A DNA stretch of 64,000 bases. Source: Bifiguratus adelaidae (taxonomy: Eukaryota > Mucoromycota > Endogonomycetes > Endogonales). The position numbers and the translations under genes are program-made. A model generated the notes under the pieces. The model searched no databases. It had not been told where the DNA came from and saw only the letters and a program-made list of their open reading frames with translations. Numbering within the stretch: position 1 is the stretch's first letter; each line of letters opens with the position of its first letter. Where the stretch lies: NCBI GenBank assembly GCA_002261195.1, contig MVBO01000027.1, forward strand, positions 86,471 through 150,470, read 5' to 3'. This document shows positions 1 to 9,125 of this stretch, piece by piece.

Positions 1-535
1 TATCGCGGCGCAAGCGCTCGGTATTGCATCTGAGAATCTCTATGCTATTGATAGTGTCAAGGAGCGGCTAGAATTGGCCCAAAAGTACGGTGCGCAAGCA
101 CTAAGCCTACCGGCCGAGAGCGCGGCAAACGGATTTCCAGACGTGGTGTCGACTCTAAAGCAAAAAACGACGAATCGGGGCGTGGATCTGGTACTAGAAG
201 TGGTGGGACACACAAGTGCTTTAGAATTAGGCTACACTATTCTCCGGCCGGCCGGAACCATCTCATCCATTGGCGTTCACACGCACAAGATCTTCCCATT
301 TTCGCCTGGTGACGGCTACGACAAAAATCTGACCTACCGAAGCGGACGGTGCCCAAGCCGAGCCATGATGGAAAGACTGCTGCCCATCATCAGTAAACGC
401 AAGGCTGACGGCACATGGCCTTGGAACCTTGAAGGCATCGTAAGTCACCGTGTATCGATAGACGAGGCTGAAATGTGGTATCCCATCTTTGAACGTCGAC
501 AGCAAGGTTGTACAAAGGTGGTCTTTCACATGTAA
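1..535 (+). CDS. Zinc-type medium-chain alcohol dehydrogenase, C-terminal part (5' cut by window)
   Basis: The open frame runs in from base 2 and ends at a TAA at 533-535, so only about 177 C-terminal residues are present. They cover the end of the Rossmann NAD(P)-binding domain, with an acidic residue after a beta strand (YAIDSVKERLELAQKYGAQ), then GVDLVLEVVGHTSALELG, RPAGTISSIG and the closing segment GCTKVVFHM. This order is typical of the COG1063/Tdh-like medium-chain dehydrogenase family, which oxidises alcohols or polyols with NAD(P). The zinc-binding N-terminal domain lies outside the window, so substrate and cofactor cannot be told. No intron is seen in this part. Confidence 0.85.
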   Translation, partial: IAAQALGIASENLYAIDSVKERLELAQKYGAQALSLPAESAANGFPDVVSTLKQKTTNRGVDLVLEVVGHTSALELGYTILRPAGTISSIGVHTHKIFPFSPGDGYDKNLTYRSGRCPSRAMMERLLPIISKRKADGTWPWNLEGIVSHRVSIDEAEMWYPIFERRQQGCTKVVFHM

Positions 536-722
536 AATGATGCCATAAAAGTTTGCCCGAGTTGGTTTGTTTCGGTAAAGCATCGATTGATCACCTTTTG
601 GAGCTACCTCGTACATCCACCAGGAGAGGAATAGGCGCGTATCCATATATGGATATGGTTCGAGTGCGGAGTTTGTTCAAGGGCCTGCCTTTTATTACTT
701 GCATTGTACATACATACATGGC

Positions 723-1604
723 TTAGCCTTGACATGACACAGTCGTGGCTCTGGAAGGATCTAATTCATTCAAGACCGAATGCAGAGTGCGGACATCAAA
801 CACGATACCGAGATGCTCTGATAGATCCAAGGGACAGAAATGTTGTAGCACGTAATTGGTCACATTTGGTCCAGAGAGTTGACCGTTCGTATAGGGTGTC
901 ACGGCTTCGTCGGTTTCGGTCACGAGGGTGACGTACCTTGGTCCTGGCAGCGTATCTCCACCTGCATCCAACTCATTCAAGAAAGAGGACCCAATCACCA
1001 TTTCCATGCAGGACTGACAGACGGTTTCAGTGAGCGCGGACATGAACCCGACCTTTTGGGCAAGAGTACCAAGTCCATCGAAGGTGGTACCATGGCCTAC
1101 AGGCGCTATACCATAAAAGAGATTCACCTTGGCCGCTCCACCCAAGTTCTTGATATAGTACCGTGGTAGCAGTCCACCTTCGGAGTGACCGACAAGGTCA
1201 ATCTTGCTGGTACCAGTGGCATTGAGGACCTTGTCAATGAACGCCGAGATTTCTTTAGCAGAATCCTCGATGGGTGCCAAGCCTCCAAACACTGGACCAC
1301 CACCATAGGTGGTCGAAAAGACACAGTAACCTGCAGCGGCAATACCCGGCGCCATGTATGCCCAATCTAGCCAATGTTAACACCTCTCAATGGGGCGTCG
1401 TCTTGGGCACTTACTGTCCTGGCCGTTGCCAAAAAGGCCATGTACCAAAACCACAGCACGAGGATGCTGGGCTGATGGTTGACAACTCCAGTCGTTCCAT
1501 CCAGACGTAGAACGCTTCTTCAGTTTCGTCGGAGCACCTGTAACATGCCTAATGATGCTGTAGAGCACCAGGAGCTTGGTCAACGAAGCAACGACGAAAC
1601 GCAT
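723..1604 (-). CDS. Secreted class-2-type lipase (alpha/beta hydrolase)
   Basis: Two exons, 1604..1415 and 1366..723, joined across a 48-nt GT-AG intron, give 277 residues. The N-terminus (MRFVVASLTKLLVLYSII...) is a signal peptide. The joined protein then shows the oxyanion strand VVLVHGLFGNGQDNW, with the Asn codon split by the intron, and the nucleophile elbow GHSEGG with Ser at about residue 125. Later come the Asp region (TETDEAVTPY) and a C-terminal His (LSEHLGI). This is the pattern of the bacterial/fungal lipase class 2 family, which hydrolyses triacylglycerols outside the cell. A TATA-like box lies about 71-76 bp before the ATG. It is convergent with the dehydrogenase upstream in the window. 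Exact substrate is not predictable. Confidence 0.88.
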
Positions 1605-1674
1605 GACAAGAGGTTTGGTGTTGATCGGCCAGAGATTGTCCCTAGGGATAGCGTGATATCACACTTGACTCCTC

Positions 1675-1680
1675 TATATA
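1675..1680 (-). promoter_or_regulatory. TATA-like box of the lipase gene
   Basis: TATATA lies 71-76 bp upstream of the lipase ATG, at the distance seen for other secreted-protein genes in this window. Inferred from position only. Confidence 0.4.
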
Positions 1681-2763
1681 CCTTTTCTTATGCACTGCCA
1701 TCTATTTTATTTTAAAGCGCGCCTCGTACAAGATCTTTGTGTTTGGGAAATACCCAAAACCACTGACAAACATTTCCTTCGACACGCTATTTCACGTGTA
1801 CGGGAGCGCCAAACCGACGGGACATACCTCCAAACAAGACAAAACATGTGTCAAAGACCGAATTCGATCCCCTACTCTACATTTATTCCCCCCAACGCAT
1901 TCTACACCAAAGCCATGTGTTCCACATGCTTTCCATCTATGGTCACTGTTCCACAAAGTGGCATCATCACCTGCTGACAGCCTTGCCACATTCGGGTTGG
2001 GTGATCGTCAGAGTAGCTCTTGTCCCTGTTGGTCATCCAGACGCGTCAATGTCGATTTTTCCGGCCGTCATCGCCCCCATTGTTCCCATGCACATAGGAT
2101 CGTAAGAGCATCACAATTTTCCATTTGCCCTTTTTAGGGTTGTTTCGTGCTTCTCTGCAGTCGGTGGTGGATGAGCGTAACGCTGATACGTCTGGGACAT
2201 GTCACTCTCTGCCGTTGCTGGCCGGATGCTGTGGTAATGTGGTATGTCTTAAGCTGAAAGGCAGAACGTCGGGACTCTTTGCGCGATAGATTGGCTTCAC
2301 AGCCCAGTCCTTCAACCTAAAAGGCGATCTCTTTCTCTTCTCGGGCCAAAGTGATCACGAGACAACCCCTTTGTTGCTTACCAATCCAGGCGAGTGGAAC
2401 ATGTCATGCTACCATTCTGCATTCCGGCTCAGCACAAACAATCCGAGACACGCGTGATCACTATCCAGAGCGTCTTGGTTTCCCCATCCCATGAATGTTG
2501 CCTTTTTGGACTCGCCAAATTCCCTCCCCTGTCGGCATTGACTCGCGGAACGGCAACATGTCTGGTACAATCCAAGAATTATAAGCGTCAGTTTATCACA
2601 ATATCACTGCAAGTGGAGTATGCCATCAAGGACATTCAAACTATACTCTTACAACACCTTTCACCCACTTCTAATCCAGCAATGAATGAAAATTATCTGC
2701 GCGTCAACATTTGGCCCTTTCTGTTCGAGCTGATAGCTCTCGTCAACCTACACATCAACCCTC
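1681..2763. other. Intergenic stretch between lipase and RRP42
   Basis: About 1.1 kb between divergent genes. Short open frames occur on both strands but none shows a recognisable motif, splice-consistent extension or codon regularity. It presumably carries the two promoters; nothing else is supported. Confidence 0.5.
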
Positions 2764-3980
2764 ATGCAGTCTGCATTTGTATCGCCGGCTGAACGAGACT
2801 TTATAGCCAAAGGTGTCAATGCAGACGTTCGCGCCGATGGACGGAACAGACTAGCCTACCGCGAGATCACGCTCGAAACAGGTGTGATCAGTCAGACCAG
2901 TGGTAGTGCTCGGTGCAGGGTTGGCACTGGTTCTGATGTTCTCGTTGGTGTCAAGGTGGAGATTGGAGAGACTGGTGCCACTGGTGGTCCCGATGACGAA
3001 GGCTATGTGGTGTGCAATGTGGAGTGGTAAGTGTTGATTCTTTAGTTTTGGCTTTTGAGTGCGCCTGCGAAAGCCGTTGTAACGATGCGGACGGGATGGC
3101 ATCGTTGACCATAGAAGAAGCTAACTGGAGTCCTAGTTCTCCTTCCGCTTCGCAACAGTTTGAAGGAAGAGGTGCAGACGAGATCAACAATGAATACACG
3201 CAGGCATTGCAACGGATATACAGTGGAAAGCAATGCGGTATAAACTTGAAGAAGCTTTGTATCATACCACGCATGCAATGTTGGGTGATTTACATTGATG
3301 CCTTGGTAAGAGTCGCACATGGAACAGTGTCTTGGTATTGCTAATTGACGAACAACTTCTCAGGTGCTCGACTATGACGGCAATGTGTTTGACGCCATCA
3401 CGATAGCCACACGAGCTACACTATTCAACACACGGATACCTAAAACGACTATTGCCGATATGGGAGAGGGCGCCATGGAGTTTGAGGTGCTTGATGATGT
3501 TGAGGAGGCTGAGAGAATAGAAGGGTGGGACAATGTACCCATCTCGGTGACGTTGAACAAGGTCAGTGGTTTGCTCTTTACAACGCATGCCGAGAGCTAA
3601 GGACGATACGTTGTACCTAATACCTGAATACGCATATGCAGATTGGGAATCGGTATTTCGTCGACGCTGCACCGCTAGAAGAACTATGTGCCGATGTGCG
3701 GCTGATGGTTTCTGTCAACGAGAAGGGCAACATCTGCTCCATGCAAAAGGGCGGAAGCGGCAGCATAGAACCTACCCTGTTGAACGAGATGCTGAACGTG
3801 AGTACTGCACCTGCGTATACCCTGTTCCCCACCAACACTTGTCCTTAATAGTCTTCACAAACCATTGCTCTCGCTATTATCAAAGCACAAAATATCCAAC
3901 TCGAGGAAGAAGAGGCTCAAGAGCTTGCTAAGCGATCGACAGGGCAACATGTTGAGAAGCTGGGATTCTTTGCTGCGTAA
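2764..3980 (+). CDS. RRP42: Exosome core subunit RRP42 (RNase PH fold)
   Basis: Five exons (2764..3026, 3137..3305, 3364..3561, 3642..3797, 3852..3980) join in phase to 304 residues, close to the family length of about 290. RRP42/EXOSC7 is one of the six RNase-PH-like ring subunits of the RNA exosome, which degrades and trims RNA 3' ends in nucleus and cytoplasm; the eukaryotic ring subunit is normally catalytically inactive. Diagnostic stretches are DVRADGRNRLAYR near the start, TSGSARCRVG, QFEGRGADE across intron 1, CWVIYIDALVLDYDGNVFD across intron 2, ITIATRATLFNTRIP and the late QKGGSGSIEPTLLNEML. The ATG chosen directly precedes the family N-terminus (SPAERDFIAKGV). Donors are GTAAGT-like except GTCAGT after exon 3. 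Confidence 0.93.
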
Positions 3981-4278
3981 CTTTGTCACACGGTGGTCAT
4001 TGTATCATAGTACTGCAATACACATTACCTTCACATATATACGAATTCAACGTGGAGTAAAGCAGATTCGTTAGAGATATTAGACGTGAGATCTTGATAC
4101 TACCACATCGAAAAGGACACTAGCGAACGAAGCAAACTTCTTGAACACTGTCAACAGAGTCTAATTCGCTGACAAAACATTAAGCTCCCATAATAATCTT
4201 CGTCGGGTCTGTCGATAAGCTTCGAGTACAAATCCAAACTTCCGAATTTGCTTACTTGTATGGCGATAGCAACCACGC

Positions 4279-5303
4279 ATGACTCAAGAGCTATTGCTTT
4301 TAAATCTTCCAGACGAGGCCTTGGAAATCGCTCGAAGATGCAAACTTCGGCCTGAAATCCTATCGTTCGTTCCAGAAGTGCTGCAAGCGGATCGACAACA
4401 TCGCACAACCGAAGCATGTGGCAAAATTGCATTCAAACGCTTGCAAGACAAATGTGTCATGTATCCAGAGCTTCCCGATGTTCATTATTACAATGGACAA
4501 CGCGCTGCGATTCCGGAATTCTCGTTGAACACGCTGATCAAGGCTCGGCTAGAAGATCGCATGTGGAGGATTTAGAACACACATATCTCGAACCTAGGAG
4601 CGCGGCTAAGTTATAACGTTTCTGGGCTTTCAGGCGTAGCCTTGTTGTACTTCTTGGAATTCAAAAAGTGGCTTACACCGCAACAATGGTCCTCAATGCC
4701 ACGAAAAAAGGTCAAATTCGTCCTTACGTTCATAACTTTTGCGCTTGATGCTCTGCTAACATTGAAACCTGACAGGATCAGCCCAAAGTGACCAACATTA
4801 TCTACGTGGGAACGCAGAACATATCGTCGAAGAGCTCGCTCTATGACATATTTGACTTGCCCGGCGAAACCTGGCTCCACTGGACAAGCCTTAAAAGCCC
4901 TTTTCGAGTGTCAACACAGGAAGTGTTCTTTGAGGACTGCTCTAGGTGTCCCACAGTCCATCTTCGTCCTTCAAGACTTTATTGCAGGGGCAAATGCCTG
5001 CGCAACTGTACCAAGTCATGTCTTGAACGTTTACGTCAATCCTCAAGTTCAACAACGCATCAGTCAAGCAAACGTATTCCGGTGGAGAAGAAAATGCTCT
5101 GCGGCTGGATCAAAAAATATGATCACTTCATGAATACCGAGGCCATTGACGAAGATTGCAGCTTTTGCAATGGCAAAATCTTATTTCAGGTCTGTGATCC
5201 ATGGGGCACGATTCACGTGTACAAGGATCTCCGAGGATTGTTCAATTCTGACTGGTTCCGGGAACAAAATGCGGCGGACGTGGAATTGTGTTCCTACCTT
5301 TAA
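4279..5303 (+). pseudogene. Unrecognised duplicated unit, copy A (probably decayed)
   Basis: I do not recognise this. Two open stretches carry protein-like sequence. One is 4279-4575, a 98-codon frame with a leucine-rich start (MTQELLLLNLPDEALEIAR) and the segment KIAFKRLQDKC. The other is 4788-5303, a 171-codon frame ending in a Cys-containing block (RIPVEKKMLCGWIKK, then DEDCSFCNGKILFQVCDPWG). Between them, around 4609-4790, a third frame reads as a hydrophobic peptide ending in a stop. No good donor/acceptor pairs link these into one phase. Both end blocks recur in the next kilobase (copy B), so this looks like a locally duplicated gene now broken. It could still be a poorly predicted multi-exon gene. 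Confidence 0.35.
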
Positions 5304-5625
5304 GTGGATAGTGGATCCGTCCGATTGACTTCAGAGAAGCCATCAGAGATCAAGGACGAGGTTCTGTTCGTGTCGTGTATATACACCGATTGGAAGGTCT
5401 GGAAACGGGATGAGGTGGGTATCGAGACTTTTCATGATGGCAGCTACTGACGTGATGTGATCATCTATAAAGCGAAATGAGGCGCATGGGCATTGCTGAT
5501 GTACATCACATTCACGTAGAGGCAGAGATTCAGATCATGTCAAGTTGTATTGCATTACTTCATGAATTGAGTAACAAACAGAGCTCAATTAAATCTTATC
5601 TTCGCATGAAATAAATAATAGTGGG

Positions 5626-6199
5626 GTGGCCTCAAGGATTGAAGCAAGTGCACAGGTTAATTCGCACTCCGGGCTCACAATCTATTTTCACGAAGCTGGT
5701 CAAGAGCGTTGCGTTACGAAAATTGCATACAAGCTCTTAAAGGACCAATGTTATAAATATCCATTCCTTCGCCTTCCGCGATTATACTGTATTCAAGTAG
5801 CGAAGAGGCCGCCATTCGCGAAATGCTCTGTACGTAAGGTGCTTAACTTTCGATTAGAAGAAACATGAGACACATCTAGAAGAATGAAGCCTGGGAAATG
5901 ACAGCATATGTAACAACAAACAGCAGCGGCGCGGTGATTCCATTTCTTGGGCCGCGACCGACATTGATTATGTGCCTCAGGGAGTTCCGCACACTTGCAC
6001 TCATTTACCGGTTCACAAGAAGATGCTGTATGTCTGGCTGAGAATTGTCCAAGTACGACATCAACATTCGAGCCATGACGATGATCTCTACTACTCTGAG
6101 AAACATGTTATCTTCACTATCCGCGATCATTTTGGCGTAAAATCATCCATTCGACGACCTTCGAGAATTGATGTCTTACTGCGCTCTTTGTGGAGTTGA
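5626..6199 (+). pseudogene. Unrecognised duplicated unit, copy B (shortened, decayed)
   Basis: Two short frames repeat the two end blocks of copy A. At 5626-5868, CVTKIAYKLLKDQC matches CGKIAFKRLQDKC of copy A. At 5972-6199, HLPVHKKMLYVWLRI followed by an acidic stretch and IFTIRDHFG matches RIPVEKKMLCGWIKK and FQVCDPWG of copy A. The blocks are about 290 bp apart here against about 650 bp in copy A, so the middle has been lost. The frames are separated by stops and no splice signals rescue them. Similarity was judged by eye at protein level; function unknown. Confidence 0.35.
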
Positions 6200-6551
6200 T
6201 CGTCGGGACTACGAGAAAACATCGACCATGGAGTCGATCATGGATCTCTCACCTTGTTCCGCAAAACCGGTAGCACTAGCCAAAGTGTCCCACGTGCAGA
6301 AGCTTCGAAATCTTTTATGCTTACGCAGATTGGAAAGCGTGGACACGTAGGTATGCAATTCTGCGTAAATCGCCCGCCGCACCCGAAGCACAACCGTCTT
6401 ATGTTTAGGAAAGTGCTGAGATTACAGTCAACATACGCCACATAGGATACGGAAATCGCCACTAGGTGGAATTGCGAAAGACAATTGCGACAAATAGTAG
6501 CTTCATCAAATATGGCATTTCAAAGCTCCAAATGTATTGACAAAGCTAGCC
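6200..6551. other. Intergenic, no supported feature
   Basis: Short overlapping frames on both strands, none with a motif or a partner in the neighbouring genes. Confidence 0.4.
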
Positions 6552-8861
6552 TTATAGACCAACTGGCGGTTTTACAGACAACAATGTCAAACTCCACAAT
6601 TGAACTGCATCACTTTCTGTGCCCGTAGGACTAAGAGATCCCAAATCCGTGACCGAATAGCTATCCGAGGCGTTATTGTAGGTCCAACTCCAGACTTCCG
6701 TGTACTTGACACTTGGCTGTGAATTGATAATGTTCCACAAGGCCTTTTGAGCATCCTTCAAGGGACTTACGACCGTTGGATCCAGCGTTGTTGAATTCGT
6801 CGTGGAATTGGTGGAAGTTGAATCTGGACTGTTACCCAATTGCTTGGCTAAACCATAGGCCATCATCGACTGTTGAAACGACCATACGACGGTGCCGTGG
6901 TAAGCGGTTCGATCCATGAGCGACCACAAGGTGTCGTTGCCAGAGAAGGCTGGATTCGCGACCACCAAGCCCACATCCGTTGACAGACCGGCGGGAAAAC
7001 GCGACGTGATCAGGTTTGCTGTTGTATTCAAAAAGGAGGCCGGAAGTGGGTCATCACGGTACGTCAAGAGGAAAGACTCGTCTGTATTCATGACGCAAAT
7101 AGGCGTGCCGTCTTGTGCTAGCGAAACTGCGTAAAAGTTCAAGGCGCTGTTGTTTGAGAAATCCGTGATATTGCTGGGTGAGACAGCCGTCAAGTTTGCA
7201 AACGACGTGTAATTAGCTAGTTGAGCAGCAGCATCTTGCGAGGATATATTGCACTCAAAGAAGTGAAGTGAGTTTTGTTCCCATACGGAAGCAATCTGAG
7301 ATGCATTGGTGGCCAAATTGTCCAGCCAGCTAGTACCGTTTCCGCCGTTTCCGCTGCCACCGCCACTAGGTGTTGGAATAGCCGTCGTAGTGCTCGTGGC
7401 ACTCCAGCTTGAATGGCCGTGGCCGTGGCCGTGACCATTGTGTTGCTTGTGATCTTGATGATGCCCTCCACGTTTGGAAAGTGAGCCCGACGTGGAGCTG
7501 GTGCCATTAAAGATACCGGCCTCGGCAAGTCGAGCAATGGCACGGACAGCAGCCGGGATCAAGGCGGCGTTCACATCGAAGGGATACTTTCCACCTGCAA
7601 GTCCAATGTTGGAGTCTCGCCAGTCACCAACATTGGGATCCCGAATTTGCACGAGATTGCTCGCCGTCGGATTGTTGGCGAAAGGGGCAGCACTATCCAT
7701 GACCCGATGAACATTGTCGAGTAACAGGTCCATGTACGTTCCATTCTGCATAGTCGCTTGCCTTGACAGTAACTGACTCGATTGGTTGGCCCCAGACGGC
7801 AGATCCAAAAAGTAATGAGCCAAGGCCGGAAGAAGCAGGTAATCGGTGTCCAACATGATGTAACTGCAAATCAATGAATCGCCGAGGTACGATTCGTTCA
7901 TTTGGATGTGTTGCCATGAAGCGTAGTCGCCAATGGTCTCTTCATGACAGACATAGCCAGCCGTAGCGTTGATACGTTCCAACGCGGCACTAAAGACCGA
8001 TTCGATCGCCGTCTGACTCAGTTGATCCATCATGAGCCGAAGTGTAATCAAAGTGTCTCGGCCGAAATAGGTCAAGAAACGCCATCCACCGGCGAGGAAC
8101 TTTTCGTGGTACGTCAGGAACGAAAAGTCGGTGGCTGCTGGATCACTGGTGTCCACTGCCGTGCCATTTATGAAATCCTCCGAGACCGACAGTGCATGTA
8201 GCTCCGGCTCGTTCAAAATAACAGTGAAATTGACGTTGGCGCTGCTTGTACCGTTCGCCAGATTGATGGTCACGTTGCCGTTTGTTTGATCGATGCCAAA
8301 CGTGGTCGAACTGTCCAAGGCCGTTAAAGTCAAGTTCATAAAGAATGTTTGATTGAAAAAGATCCGATGGAGGGTTACCGAGGAGTTTTGCAACGAGACA
8401 TTGGCGGCCATCTGAGGGTAAATGATCTGCGGTCCCTCAACGTAGTCTCGTAGGGCACGAACACTACCGAGCACCTCCACATTGATCCGTGCACTCTGTG
8501 AGAATGTCATGGTCCCTTGGACACCCACCGCATCCGGTCGACCTCCGCCGACGGCAATAGGTCCGACGCCCGAAATGGAATTGTTCACCATACGCACCGC
8601 CAAGGGGGTCGATCCATTCACCAAAGGTTCAAAATAGGTCATGGCACCACTGTTGCCAGCCGGGAAAGCGGCCACAAATCGATTCACAGTAGACGCATTG
8701 TTATTGGAGAGCAACACTTGCGCGGCCACATTGGCGTCTCGGTAGAGGTATTGATCATACCCTTGTGAATTCAGGTACCGATACACTGATCCATTAGAGC
8801 TATTTGTTTGAGCACAAGCAACGGCAATGATTGCCAACAGGACAATCCAACGACAGACCAT
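6552..8861 (-). CDS. Secreted six-hairpin glycosidase-like protein (debranching-enzyme C-domain type)
   Basis: A single uninterrupted frame of 769 residues, one of the few long intronless genes here. MVCRWIVLLAIIAVACA is a clear signal peptide, and the protein is rich in N-x-S/T sites, so it is secreted and probably heavily glycosylated. The middle contains GWRFLTYFGRDTLITLRLM, which recalls the GRDT motif of the amylo-alpha-1,6-glucosidase/GH133-like (alpha/alpha)6 barrel, and later VGDWRDSN, FFECNISS, TDESFLLTY, AYHGTVVWSFQQSMMAYG and a C-terminal TESDAVQLWSL. These fit a six-hairpin glycosidase acting on an external glucan or oligosaccharide; the substrate is not known. A His/Gly-rich insertion sits near residues 465-485. 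On the minus strand an AT-rich TATTAAAT-like box lies about 25-30 bp before the ATG. Confidence 0.75.
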   Translation of the reverse strand: MVCRWIVLLAIIAVACAQTNSSNGSVYRYLNSQGYDQYLYRDANVAAQVLLSNNNASTVNRFVAAFPAGNSGAMTYFEPLVNGSTPLAVRMVNNSISGVGPIAVGGGRPDAVGVQGTMTFSQSARINVEVLGSVRALRDYVEGPQIIYPQMAANVSLQNSSVTLHRIFFNQTFFMNLTLTALDSSTTFGIDQTNGNVTINLANGTSSANVNFTVILNEPELHALSVSEDFINGTAVDTSDPAATDFSFLTYHEKFLAGGWRFLTYFGRDTLITLRLMMDQLSQTAIESVFSAALERINATAGYVCHEETIGDYASWQHIQMNESYLGDSLICSYIMLDTDYLLLPALAHYFLDLPSGANQSSQLLSRQATMQNGTYMDLLLDNVHRVMDSAAPFANNPTASNLVQIRDPNVGDWRDSNIGLAGGKYPFDVNAALIPAAVRAIARLAEAGIFNGTSSTSGSLSKRGGHHQDHKQHNGHGHGHGHSSWSATSTTTAIPTPSGGGSGNGGNGTSWLDNLATNASQIASVWEQNSLHFFECNISSQDAAAQLANYTSFANLTAVSPSNITDFSNNSALNFYAVSLAQDGTPICVMNTDESFLLTYRDDPLPASFLNTTANLITSRFPAGLSTDVGLVVANPAFSGNDTLWSLMDRTAYHGTVVWSFQQSMMAYGLAKQLGNSPDSTSTNSTTNSTTLDPTVVSPLKDAQKALWNIINSQPSVKYTEVWSWTYNNASDSYSVTDLGSLSPTGTESDAVQLWSLTLLSVKPPVGL

Positions 8862-9125
8862 AACGTGATTTCAAGGCACGGTGCTTATTTAATAGGGCAG
8901 CGCAATTTAGCGGGACGGAAATATTTCGTCATGCCACCTTTTGTGTCAACGATTTTCCCACACTAGAGACGTTTTGGAAAGCGCGGTTCCCATAGTAATT
9001 AGACCTTATGGCGGCTAAAGGCGGGACGTGAGAGTCTTGTATTATTGCGAGAGGTTAATTCACGTAAGGAAAAACGTGCCGGTCCGGTATACATGCCATT
9101 TGCCGCGGGATTCACTGTTACATGC

